The position numbers and the translations under genes were made by a program. Shown here piece by piece: positions 1 to 7,834 of a stretch of DNA of 64,000 nt. This stretch comes from Actinobacteria bacterium OK074 (lineage in GTDB: Bacteria > Actinomycetota > Actinomycetes > Streptomycetales > Streptomycetaceae). The notes beneath the pieces are model-generated. The model made no database searches and had not been told where the DNA came from. It worked only from the letters and a program-made list of their open reading frames with translations. The stretch's first letter is position 1; each line of letters starts with the position of its first letter. The DNA lies in assembly GCA_001298575.1 (NCBI GenBank), contig LJCV01000066.1:1-64000 (forward strand), given 5' to 3'.

Positions 1-569
1 TAGGGGGCGGGCTGGCGGGGGCGGCGGGGCGAGGTTTCCGGGCGGGTCTCCGGCCAGGCTTCGGACCGGGCCTCGGGCCAGGCTTCGGACCGGGCTTCAG
101 GCTGGGGGGAGTTCCGCTCCGCGGAGGGGGATTCGGGCTCGTGCCGGGCAGACGGCCGGGCGAAAAACCGTGTCTCGGCCGGAGAACCCGGGGAACCCTG
201 GGAACCCGGGGAACCCTGGTGAGTCGGAGCGGTCGGGCGGACCGGAGCCCGGTCCTCGGGCCGCGCCAGAGGTTGCGCCTCCGCACGAGGGCCCGGCATC
301 GGCGCCTCACTGTGCGTGTGCTCACCGCGAGCCTGGGGTTCACCGCCGGCGCGGGAGTCCGCGCGAGCCGGAGTGACCACCGCACCGCCCGCCGCCCCCG
401 GCTCACCGTTCACATCCACCGCCCGAGGCTGCACAGGCACCCGAGCCGCCCCAGTGGCAGACCCCACGGCTGCCCCCGACCCCGTACCCACGTCGCAAAC
501 CCCACCCCCCACCGAGTCGCACACCTCAGAGCTACGCGTGTCACGCATGCGCGAACCGGTCTGCTCCAC
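1..569 (-). CDS. Partial hypothetical protein, N-terminal disordered region
   Basis: I do not recognise this protein. A minus-strand frame stays open from about position 671 to the window edge, so the gene is truncated at its C-terminal side. The GTG at 569 is preferred because a strong AGGAGGAGGAG ribosome-binding site lies just upstream (574-584); an ATG in frame at 548 is the alternative. The visible 189 residues are rich in Pro, Ala, Ser, Arg and Glu, with no membrane segment and two early cysteines. They include a GSPGSQ-type run and two copies of ARSEAWPE near the edge, so this looks like an intrinsically disordered N-terminus. It is divergent from the FhuF-like gene. Base composition and the ribosome-binding site support a real gene, but the function is unknown. 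Confidence 0.5.
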   Translation of the reverse strand, partial: MEQTGSRMRDTRSSEVCDSVGGGVCDVGTGSGAAVGSATGAARVPVQPRAVDVNGEPGAAGGAVVTPARADSRAGGEPQARGEHTHSEAPMPGPRAEAQPLARPEDRAPVRPTAPTHQGSPGSQGSPGSPAETRFFARPSARHEPESPSAERNSPQPEARSEAWPEARSEAWPETRPETSPRRPRQPAP

Positions 570-709
570 GGGGCTCCTCCTCCTGGCCGGTTCCCGGTCG
601 GCGGTGCCCGCGGGGGTGCCCGGGGTGCCGGGGTTTCCACAGATTTTGTTACCGCCCGTCAAGCACCATAGGCGCACCCGTCCCTAGTTCAAACCCCGTT
701 ACGCGTGAG

Positions 710-728
710 TAAGGTAAGGCTTACCTGT
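710..728. promoter_or_regulatory. Iron box (DmdR/IdeR-type operator)
   Basis: The 19 bases here match the actinobacterial iron-box consensus TTAGGTTAGGCTCACCTAA at 14 positions by eye. The core AGGTAAGGCTTACCT (712-726) is palindromic except at its centre. It ends 7 bases before the AAAGGAG ribosome-binding site (735-741) of the FhuF-like gene. In Streptomyces such boxes are bound by DmdR1 with Fe2+, so the gene is probably repressed when iron is plentiful. The box may also affect the divergent gene starting at 569. Confidence 0.8.
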
Positions 729-754
729 CAGCCTAAAGGAGTCGGTGATCCCGT

Positions 755-1636
755 ATGCCCGCTGCCGCCCCGGCCCCCGGCGCCGTCACCGCCGTCGACG
801 GCGCGGCCTTCCCGGCCGTCGCGGCGGCGTACGCGCGGCTGACCGAGGCGTTCCCGGGGCTGACTGTCACCGAACTCACATCCGGCGAGGCCGCCCCGCG
901 CGGCGACGGCTGGGTGGCCGCGGCCTCGCTGGCCGCCGGTGCCGCCGAGCTGGACGCGTTCCTGGCCTGGGACGAGGAGCAGGTGGTCCGGGACTACGGG
1001 CAGCGCGCCCGCCCGGACGTCGTGGCCACCTTCGGCCTGCACCGCTACGCGTGGCCGGCCTGTCTGCTGATCACGGCCCCCTGGTTCCTGCTGCGCCGCG
1101 TGCCGCGCTTCCCGGTCGGATGCGTCTCCTACCGGCGCGCCGAGGGCACCATGGCCCTGGCGGTACGGACCGGGGAGTTCGCCTGCCTGCCCGGCGACCC
1201 GGCGGCCACCCTGCCCGGCGCCCGGGTCGTCGCCGACGAGGACGCCCTGCGCGCCGAGGTGCGCGCGGCCGTCGCCGAGCACCTGGAACCCGTGCTCGGC
1301 GGCTTCGGCCCCCGGATGCGCCGCCGCGGTCGCGCGCTGTGGGGCATGGCGACCGACGAGATCGTCGAGGGCCTCTGGTACGTCGGCGGGCTGCTGGGCG
1401 AAGAGGAGCGCGCCGTACGCGAGTTGGGGCTGCTGCTGCCGGGAACGACGCGCCCGTACGCCGGTTCGGCCGGGTTCCGCGAACTGACCGGTCCCGCGGG
1501 CGAATCGCTGCCCACCCGGGACCGGGCGAGCTGCTGTCTCTTCTACACGCTGCGCCCGCGGGACACCTGCGTGACCTGCCCGCGCACCTGCGACGCGGAC
1601 CGGGTCGCCAAGCTGACGGCGGCCACCGCGAGTTGA
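755..1636 (+). CDS. FhuF-like (2Fe-2S) ferric siderophore reductase family protein
   Basis: The 293-residue protein ends in the cysteine cluster typical of FhuF-type ferric siderophore reductases: a CC pair at about residue 260, then CVTC and a final C near 279, which bind a [2Fe-2S] cluster. Known family members reduce Fe3+ in imported siderophores in the cytoplasm to release the iron. The N-terminal part is the usual poorly conserved alpha/beta region, with no signal peptide or membrane segment. The ATG at 755 follows an AAAGGAG ribosome-binding site at 735-741. The iron box directly upstream supports the iron role. It is a single-gene unit with a hairpin after the stop. Confidence 0.85.
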   Translation: MPAAAPAPGAVTAVDGAAFPAVAAAYARLTEAFPGLTVTELTSGEAAPRGDGWVAAASLAAGAAELDAFLAWDEEQVVRDYGQRARPDVVATFGLHRYAWPACLLITAPWFLLRRVPRFPVGCVSYRRAEGTMALAVRTGEFACLPGDPAATLPGARVVADEDALRAEVRAAVAEHLEPVLGGFGPRMRRRGRALWGMATDEIVEGLWYVGGLLGEEERAVRELGLLLPGTTRPYAGSAGFRELTGPAGESLPTRDRASCCLFYTLRPRDTCVTCPRTCDADRVAKLTAATAS

Positions 1637-1671
1637 GCCTCCCTCAGACCGAGCCCGCGTCAGGGGCCCCT

Positions 1672-1708
1672 GGAGGAAAGTCCGGCACGGCGTGCCGTAG
1701 GATCCTCC
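1672..1708 (+). terminator. Imperfect hairpin after the FhuF-like gene
   Basis: GGAGGA (1672-1677) can pair with TCCTCC (1703-1708), enclosing an inner CGGCA/TGCCG stem. It lies 36 bases after the stop codon, and a Rho-independent-like terminator is the simplest reading. There is no clear T-run, as is common in Streptomyces. Confidence 0.45.
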
Positions 1709-2016
1709 GCACGTAAGACGATCATCCGACCCCCGACCTCCCGCACGATTTCGCACGGGCGTTCAAGGGTCACGTGCGGGTTACGGGCAATTCACAACTT
1801 CCTCACGTGACGCAGGAACTTTCCGTCGAACCATCCGTACGGGTAGTCTTATTCGAACTCAACTCCCGCCCCTCATGCGGCAGTTCGAGCAGAACGCCGT
1901 CCTGGGCATTCCCTTGCACTTCCTTGGCGGCCTCTTGCCCCGAAACCCCTTGAGGGCTGGTGGACTTGGGCCACTATGGCGGGCGTTACGCCCTATCCCA
2001 ATGCAAGGGACCCCAG
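1709..2016. other. Intergenic region upstream of the DUF2637 gene
   Basis: About 300 bases without a convincing gene. The stretch is less GC-rich than its surroundings (for example around 1780-1860), as expected of a promoter region. No specific promoter element could be assigned. Confidence 0.4.
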
Positions 2017-3066
2017 ATGAGACTGACCGACATATCGCTGAACTGGCTGCTTCCGGGCGCCGTAATGCTCCTGGGCCTGCTGGCGGCGGTTGCGGTGCTC
2101 ACGCGCGGCAAGCGCTCCGGGGAGAGCAAGCACGCAGCCGACGACTCCTGGGAGCGCAGCGAGGAGCGCCGCAGGCGCAAGGAAGCCATATATGGCACGG
2201 CCTCCTATGTCCTGCTGTTCTGCTGCGCGGCCGTCGCCGCCGCACTCTCCTTCCACGGCCTGGTCGGCTTCGGCCAGCAGAACCTGAGCCTCTCCGGCGG
2301 CTGGGAGTACCTGGTCCCGTTCGGCCTGGACGGCGCGGCCATGTTCTGCTCCGTGCTCGCGGTGCGCGAGGCCAGCCACGGTGACGCGGCGCTCGGCTCC
2401 CGGATACTCGTGTGGACGTTCGCCGGTGCCTCCGCCTGGTTCAACTGGGTGCACGCGCCCAGGGGCCTGGGCCACGCGGGCGCCCCGCACTTCTTCGCCG
2501 GCATGTCGCTGTCCGCGGCCGTGCTGTTCGACCGTGCGCTGAAGCAGACCCGGGTCGCCGCGCTGCGCGAGCAGGGCCTGGTGCCGCGTCCGCTGCCGCA
2601 GATCCGCATGGTCCGCTGGCTGCGGGCGCCCCGTGAGACCTACAAGGCGTGGTCGCTCATGCTGCTGGAGAACGTGCGCAGCCTGGACGAGGCCGTCGAG
2701 GAGGTCCGCGAGGACAAGCGCATGCAGGAGCAGAACCGCGAACTGCGGCACAAGCAGGAGAAGTTGGAGCGGGCCCAGCTCAAGGCGATCAGCCGGGGCC
2801 AGCGCCCGCGCGGGATCCTCGGCCGCGGCAGCCAGCACCAGGAGGCGCTGCCGACGGTGGAGCGGGCCCCCGCGGCCAACCCGGACCCCGCCATATCCAC
2901 CTCGGCGGAACCCCTCCCGGTCCGGCACCGCCACTCGCTCCAGCCCGTCCGTAGCGGCGGTTCGGAGCCGGTCATCGACCTCACTGCGGAGGACGACACA
3001 ATGGCTTTGCCGCGACTCGACTCCCTTGAGCGCAAACTCAAGGACCTGGAGCAGCAGTTCGGCTGA
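2017..3066 (+). CDS. DUF2637 (SpdB-like) membrane protein
   Basis: The 349-residue protein has an N-terminal membrane helix (about residues 9-28) and then a block of three to four hydrophobic helices (about 62-170) with the pattern of DUF2637 proteins. These resemble the SpdB spread proteins of Streptomyces conjugative plasmids, though chromosomal copies are common and uncharacterised. The C-terminal half is cytoplasmic, with a charged coiled-coil-like stretch at about 225-265 (many E, K, R, Q), then a disordered tail and a short final helix. The ATG at 2017 follows AAGGGA at 2005-2010; an in-frame start at 1960 lacks a good ribosome-binding site. It is monocistronic and ends at a strong bidirectional terminator. 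Its role is unknown, and no transfer genes lie nearby. Confidence 0.75.
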   Translation: MRLTDISLNWLLPGAVMLLGLLAAVAVLTRGKRSGESKHAADDSWERSEERRRRKEAIYGTASYVLLFCCAAVAAALSFHGLVGFGQQNLSLSGGWEYLVPFGLDGAAMFCSVLAVREASHGDAALGSRILVWTFAGASAWFNWVHAPRGLGHAGAPHFFAGMSLSAAVLFDRALKQTRVAALREQGLVPRPLPQIRMVRWLRAPRETYKAWSLMLLENVRSLDEAVEEVREDKRMQEQNRELRHKQEKLERAQLKAISRGQRPRGILGRGSQHQEALPTVERAPAANPDPAISTSAEPLPVRHRHSLQPVRSGGSEPVIDLTAEDDTMALPRLDSLERKLKDLEQQFG

Positions 3067-3171
3067 GGTCGGCCGAACGAAAGTCGGTACTCGGCGACTT
3101 GAGAGCACCGAATGAGGTTCTGAACCTCGGTACGACGACGTAGCACGCCACGTACGCGCGAGGTTCCGAAC

Positions 3172-3220
3172 ACGGGACGGGGGCGCGGCCCGGGACACCT
3201 GGGCCGCGCCCCCGTCCCGT
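3172..3220. terminator. Bidirectional terminator, 20-bp perfect stem
   Basis: Bases 3172-3191 pair perfectly with 3201-3220 around a 9-base loop. The hairpin sits between the convergent DUF2637 and ATPase genes and can serve both. Confidence 0.9.
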
Positions 3221-3247
3221 CTGCGTGTCCGGGGTCCACCGTTCGAA

Positions 3248-3835
3248 CTAGGCGGCCCCGGCGTCCAGTTCGAACCACACGGACTTGCCCACGTCGTGCG
3301 GACACACGCCCCAGTCGTCCGCGAGCGACTGGACCAGGACCAGGCCCCGGCCGTGCGTACCGTCGTCGGCGATCGGTACCCGCGGTGTGGGCCGGCGTCC
3401 CACGAAGTCCCGTACCTCCACGCGCAGTCCGCGTGAGGAGACGGTGGCCGTCACGATCGCGTCACGATCGGTGTGCACGAGCGCGTTGGTGACGAGTTCA
3501 CTCGTGAGCAGTTCGGCTATCTCGGACCTCCCGGGTTTTCCCCAGTCCCGTAGCAACTCGCGTAAATCACGCCGCACTTCGGGCACCGCCCGTAAGTCCG
3601 CACGCCCCAGCCTCCGCTTCAACCGTCCGCCCCCCGTCCAGTCGTCGGTGACCTTGTCGTCGACCGCTTCCGCTTCCTCCGCCTTCTGCCCGGCCGTCCC
3701 GATCGTCATGGGACCGCCACTCCCACCAGCAACAGCCTGCCTCTTCATGACCCCCGCCCGCGCGCCGATGCCGTACCCCTCCTGCTCGAACACGTTCACG
3801 GGGATCCATGCCCCCCTGCGGACGCGGCCAGTCAT
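3248..3835 (-). CDS. ATP-binding protein, anti-sigma (RsbW/SpoIIAB-like) HATPase
   Basis: The 195-residue protein carries a single histidine-kinase-type ATPase domain (HATPase_c_2) at about residues 75-190. The N-box ELVTNALVH and the G-box region DGTHGRGLVLVQ are clear. Streptomyces has dozens of such stand-alone kinases; characterised ones bind sigma factors or phosphorylate anti-anti-sigma proteins. No partner gene is adjacent. Two in-frame TTA codons (3593-3595 and 3563-3565, codons 81 and 91) suggest translation depends on the bldA tRNA. The start is uncertain: the first ATG (3835) has no clear ribosome-binding site, and an ATG at 3748 is possible. Confidence 0.85.
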   Translation of the reverse strand: MTGRVRRGAWIPVNVFEQEGYGIGARAGVMKRQAVAGGSGGPMTIGTAGQKAEEAEAVDDKVTDDWTGGGRLKRRLGRADLRAVPEVRRDLRELLRDWGKPGRSEIAELLTSELVTNALVHTDRDAIVTATVSSRGLRVEVRDFVGRRPTPRVPIADDGTHGRGLVLVQSLADDWGVCPHDVGKSVWFELDAGAA

Positions 3836-4160
3836 GACGAATCGGCAAAGACCGGTTGGGCACGCTTGACGTCCCCTCGTATTGATGACCCGTCAACGAA
3901 CCGTTCACCGTGGGTGGTTGAGCCCGGCACGGCCGGGGACGGTGCGCTCACCGGCGCGAACGCGGCACGAGGGCCGTGGCCTGGAGCGCGCGTACCGCCC
4001 CGGGCACGGCACCGGCGGGGCGCGCGCCGGCCGCCCGCCACCGCACCACCGCTTCCGGCCGTCCACGCCGGGCCGATACGACGACGCCGGGCTGCCGCAG
4101 CGGCCGTAGCGAAGCCGTGGCCGGAGGCAGCGCCCGTCCGGTCCGGTCCGGCGGACGTTC
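3836..4160. other. Intergenic region, no gene seen
   Basis: About 325 bases between two minus-strand genes. It should hold the promoter of the ATPase gene near 3840-3900, where the GC content dips, and the 3' end of the PP2C-like transcript. Open frames here have no ribosome-binding site or recognisable product. Confidence 0.4.
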
Positions 4161-5870
4161 CTACGCCTCCGCCTCCCAGACGCCAGCGGCCGTGCGGTCG
4201 TCCGCGTAGCCCTTGACCCGGACCTGGGTGTCGGCGAGGAAGTCGGCCAGGCCGGGCGGGCCGGTGGCCGTCCAGCGGGCGGTGAGGTGTGCGGCGAGTT
4301 CGGGTTCGCCGCGCAGCGGGTCGGCGAGGCCCGCTGTGCAGAGCAGGAGCGTGTCGCCGGGCCGGGCCTCGGAGGCACGGAACCGGAAGGGGGCGTGCGG
4401 GGGTTCGGGGGCGGCCGGCTCGTACGGGCTCGGGGGTGTGGCGATGCCGAGGTCCATGGTGAACCGGTCGCCCTCGGGCGTCTCGGACGGCACCGCACCG
4501 AGGCCCTCAAGACCGCCGGGACCGCCGGGACTTCCGAGGCCACCGGGGCCGCCCGGCTGGTCCGCGAGGTGCGGCTCGATGTCCTGCCACGCCCCGTCCC
4601 GCAGCCGGAACAGCCCGCCGTCGCCGACGCCGAAGAACACCCGGGTACGGCAGTGGGGGTCGGCCGGGAGCAGCAGGCAGCGCAGGGTGGCGGTGTACTC
4701 CTCGGGTTCGATGCCCTGCTCGGCGGCGCCGGCACGCAGTTTGCCGAGGCTGCGGGCGGTGAGGCGGTGCAGCCCCGCCTTGAGGTCGCCGCGCCGGTCG
4801 GCCCGGATGTCCTCGGCGAGCCGCGCGTGACTGCGGCCGACGGCCCGGCCGATCCAGTGGCACGCCTCGGCGGCGGCCCGGTGCGCGCCGGGCGTGGCCC
4901 GGGCACCGGTGGCCATCGCGACGAGCACGAGCGCGTGCTCGCCGACCCCGAACCGGGCGGTCAGCAGCGAGTCCCGCCGCGGTTCCCCCCTGAACCGCGC
5001 GGAGTCCCCGCGCAACGACACGGCCCGCACGGTGCACACCCCGTACCGGGCCCCGTCGAGCACGGTGTCCGGCACGAGATCGTCCAACTCGTCGGGATCG
5101 GCGAGGGGAAGGGCGGTCGGCTCGGCGTCGTAGGTGGGCGGACCGGAGCCCACGTAGGAGGGGGGTCGGGCGGGGGTGATGGGCGTGGTGGACGTGGTGG
5201 GCGTGATGTCCGTGATGGATGGAGGTGCCGGGGCGGCGTCGGCCGTGGGCGGGAGTGACCGCGGATCGGCCGGGGGCCAGGCGCCGCGAGGAGGGGCGGG
5301 AGGAGCGAGGGGCGCGGCCGGGGCGGCTTCCGCGGGCGGCGGGACCTCGTACGCGGGTTCGGTCCCGGGCCGCGGGGCCTCGTACGCGGGTCCGGTCCCG
5401 GGCCGCGGGGCCTCGTACGCGGGTCCGGTCCCGGGCGGCGGGACCTCGTACGCGGGTCCGGTCCCGGGCGGCGGGGCCTCGTCCGCGGGTCCGGCCTCGG
5501 GCGGCGCCACCCGGCTCGGCGGATCCGCCGGGAAGGACGTCGGCCCCTGCGGCCGGTCCGCAGGCGGATCCCACGGGGCCGGCCGCCGCTGCGCTACGGC
5601 CGCGGGCCCCTCCACGGCATCCGGCCCCGCCCCACCGCGCTGCTCCGGCACCAGGGGCACCGGCCGCGGCGGACCCGCGTCCGCGTCCTCGGCCTCGTCC
5701 ACGTCCGCCCCCGCGGACGCGACACCCCCCACCGCGTCCGCCGCCGAGGCGAACCGGTCGTCGAGGGAGTCGGCCGTGGGCGTGGGGCCCGTGTCTCCGG
5801 TGAAGTCGTCGTACAGCTCACCCCACCAGTCGTCCTCGTGACCGATGGGCTTCTCCCCCTGTTGGCTCAT
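4161..5870 (-). CDS. PP2C-like protein, probably degenerate phosphatase
   Basis: The 569-residue protein begins with an acidic disordered region (about 1-300, Pro, Ala and Glu rich) containing an 11-residue tandem repeat. A PP2C-type phosphatase fold occupies about 320-569, recognised from the spacing of its strands and segments such as FFGVGDGGLFRLRDG and DTLLLCTAGLAD. The usual metal-binding DG(H/M)GG motif appears as the degenerate VAMATGAR, so catalysis is doubtful and a scaffold or sensor role is possible. The ATG at 5870 is preferred over upstream in-frame codons because the protein from there begins with a typical acidic start (MSQQGEKPIG), while the upstream extension has no coding character. 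It is monocistronic. Confidence 0.7.
   Translation of the reverse strand: MSQQGEKPIGHEDDWWGELYDDFTGDTGPTPTADSLDDRFASAADAVGGVASAGADVDEAEDADAGPPRPVPLVPEQRGGAGPDAVEGPAAVAQRRPAPWDPPADRPQGPTSFPADPPSRVAPPEAGPADEAPPPGTGPAYEVPPPGTGPAYEAPRPGTGPAYEAPRPGTEPAYEVPPPAEAAPAAPLAPPAPPRGAWPPADPRSLPPTADAAPAPPSITDITPTTSTTPITPARPPSYVGSGPPTYDAEPTALPLADPDELDDLVPDTVLDGARYGVCTVRAVSLRGDSARFRGEPRRDSLLTARFGVGEHALVLVAMATGARATPGAHRAAAEACHWIGRAVGRSHARLAEDIRADRRGDLKAGLHRLTARSLGKLRAGAAEQGIEPEEYTATLRCLLLPADPHCRTRVFFGVGDGGLFRLRDGAWQDIEPHLADQPGGPGGLGSPGGPGGLEGLGAVPSETPEGDRFTMDLGIATPPSPYEPAAPEPPHAPFRFRASEARPGDTLLLCTAGLADPLRGEPELAAHLTARWTATGPPGLADFLADTQVRVKGYADDRTAAGVWEAEA
5340..5500. repeat. 33-bp tandem repeat within the PP2C-like gene
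   Basis: Four near-identical 33-base units, plus degenerate flanking copies, encode the 11-residue unit PPPGTGPAYEV/A in the disordered N-terminal linker. Copy number is likely to vary between strains. Confidence 0.85.
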
Positions 5871-6220
5871 GCCCGCAATTGTCCACCGTGCGGCCGGGAT
5901 GAAAACGGGGCATCCGGCGAAACGGTCCATGCGACTGGCTCTCGAACGGCGTGTCGGAGGACGGTTCGAACGGCGATACGAAAAATCACCGCCGGGCAGT
6001 CCCACCCCCCACGGGAGAACCGCCCGGCGGCGCCGAGGGACCGGAATGCGCGCTCCGGTCGACCCGAGTATGACCAGCTTTCCTAAAAATTCGCTGTGAA
6101 TCACCCACAGGTGCTCGACCTTCCCCAACAGCCTCAACCACCCCAACAGCCCCAAGGGCACCAACAACCCCAAACCACCCTGCCGTAGCACACCCGTCGG
6201 CGGTACGACGATGATGTGCC
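5871..6220. other. Divergent intergenic region
   Basis: About 350 bases between the divergent PP2C-like and TrmB/LuxR-type genes. The part at 6060-6100 is relatively AT-rich and is the likely promoter. A C/A-rich low-complexity run (CCCCAACAGCC-like, 6123-6180) precedes the regulator gene. No gene is supported. Confidence 0.4.
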
Positions 6221-6250
6221 GTGACCGCCGCACGGGAGGAAAACCGCAGC

Positions 6251-7243
6251 ATGCTGGGAGCGATAGGGCTCGACGAGACGCACGAGGCGGCCTACCGCGC
6301 CCTCGTCGCCGCGGGCGCCACCGACGTACCCGCGCTGGCCCGTCGCCTCATCCTTGGCGAGTCCGTCACCGAACGCGCCCTGCACCGCCTGGAGCAGCAC
6401 GGTCTGGCCGCCCGGTCGCAGGGCCGCCCGGAGCACTGGGTCGCCGCGCCGCCGGGTGCCGCCCTCGGGGCGCTGCTCACCCGGCGGCGCGACGAGCTGG
6501 CCGAAGCGGAGCGCGCCGCGGCCCGGCTCGCCGAGGAGTACCGCACGCGGGCCGCGGGGCCCGCCGGACGGGACCCCGTCGAGGTGGTCACGGGCGCGGC
6601 GGCGGTGGCCCGGCGGCTGCACCAGCTGACGCTCGGCGCGGGCGGGGAGGTGTGCGCGCTCGTCACCGCCGACACCGGTACCCCGCCGTCCCCGGCCGAC
6701 CCGCGGCCGTACGCCTTCGCGCGCGAGCGGACCGTCGGCCGCGGGGTGCGCCACCGCGTGGTGGCCGAGCGTGCCCTGCTCGACGCGCCCGCCGGCACCG
6801 CCGCGCTGACCGCGGCGCTCGCGCGGGACGAGCGGGTCCGGGTCGCGCCCCGGGTGCCGACCCCCCTGGTGATCGCGGACCGGACGGTCGCCATGGTCCC
6901 GCTGGGCCCCGCGGAACCGGCCGCGCTGGTGGTGCACGCGGGCGGGCTGGTCGAGCTGCTCGCGGAACTGTTCGAGTCGGTGTGGCGGGAGGCGCTGCCG
7001 CTGCGGCTGACCGCGGCCGGCACGGTCGAGGAGGCGGCCCCCGACGGCCCCGACGACACCGACCTGCGGATCCTGTCCCTGCTGCTGGCCGGGCTGACCG
7101 ACGCGAGCGTCGCCAAACAGCTGGACCTGGGCCTGCGGACCGTCCAGCGCCGCGTGAAGCACCTGATGGAACTGGCCGGCGTCACCACCCGCCTCCAGCT
7201 GGGCTGGCACGCGTACGACAAGGGCTGGGCCACCCGCGACTGA
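6251..7243 (+). CDS. TrmB/LuxR-type transcriptional regulator
   Basis: The 330-residue protein has two DNA-binding-type regions. An N-terminal winged helix like TrmB (about 1-70) is followed by a coiled segment and a central sensor-like domain. A LuxR-type helix-turn-helix lies at about 265-320 (DASVAKQLDLGLRTVQRRVK). This architecture is common in Streptomyces, usually as orphan regulators near secondary-metabolism or stress genes. The ATG at 6251 follows GGGAGGA at 6234-6240 with a slightly long spacing; an upstream in-frame start at 6221 would place that site inside the gene. The target and ligand are unknown. Confidence 0.8.
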   Translation: MLGAIGLDETHEAAYRALVAAGATDVPALARRLILGESVTERALHRLEQHGLAARSQGRPEHWVAAPPGAALGALLTRRRDELAEAERAAARLAEEYRTRAAGPAGRDPVEVVTGAAAVARRLHQLTLGAGGEVCALVTADTGTPPSPADPRPYAFARERTVGRGVRHRVVAERALLDAPAGTAALTAALARDERVRVAPRVPTPLVIADRTVAMVPLGPAEPAALVVHAGGLVELLAELFESVWREALPLRLTAAGTVEEAAPDGPDDTDLRILSLLLAGLTDASVAKQLDLGLRTVQRRVKHLMELAGVTTRLQLGWHAYDKGWATRD

Positions 7244-7342
7244 GCCGCACCGGCGGCCGGGGCCCCGGCCAGGCTCCCTCGCGGCTGCCCCTCTTCCCCG
7301 CCCCGACCTGCGGTTTCTCCCCGGCTCCTGCACGCTGGGCAG

Positions 7343-7825
7343 ATGGGAGCGTGGGAACTCCTGCTGGTCGGCCTGGTGGTCGTGCTCGGCCTGTGCGGAG
7401 TGATGGTGCCCGGGGTGCCGGGGTCGTGGCTGGTGTGGGCCGCGGTGCTGTGGTGGGCGTTGAAGGACCCGCGGCCCGTCGCCTGGGGCGTCCTCGTGGG
7501 CGCGACCGGCGTGCTCCTGCTCGCCCAGGCGGTCCGCTGGGCCCTGCCGCCCAGCCGCCTGCGGACCAGCGGTGCCACCCGCCGGACCGCGGTGTACGCG
7601 GGCTGCGGCGCCCTGCTCGGCTTCCTGCTGCTGCCGGTGCTCGGCGCGGTCCCCGGCTTCCTGGGCGGTGTCTACCTCGCCGAACGCCTCCGCCTCGGCC
7701 GCCGCCGCGACGCGACGGCCTCGGTGCGGGCCCTGATGCACGCGGGCGGCTGGCGGGTGCTCACGGAACTGTTCGCCTGTCTGCTGGTCGCGGGCGCGTG
7801 GCTGACGGCGGTGGTCTGGGGCTGA
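7343..7825 (+). CDS. DUF456 family membrane protein
   Basis: The small (160-residue) integral membrane protein has about four hydrophobic segments (near 5-35, 48-66, 80-105 and 135-158) and the Gly/Pro-rich pattern of DUF456: PGVPGSWLVW near the start and a GAVPGFLGGVYLAERL segment in the middle. The family has no established function. It starts 99 bases after the regulator gene and is convergent with the SGNH hydrolase. Confidence 0.8.
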   Translation: MGAWELLLVGLVVVLGLCGVMVPGVPGSWLVWAAVLWWALKDPRPVAWGVLVGATGVLLLAQAVRWALPPSRLRTSGATRRTAVYAGCGALLGFLLLPVLGAVPGFLGGVYLAERLRLGRRRDATASVRALMHAGGWRVLTELFACLLVAGAWLTAVVWG

Positions 7826-7834
7826 GCGCGCGGC

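Noticed and set aside
728..1756. A 342-codon minus-strand open frame opposite the FhuF-like gene
   Set aside because: It mirrors a well-supported plus-strand gene with an iron box, ribosome-binding site and cysteine motif. High GC leaves the opposite frames open.
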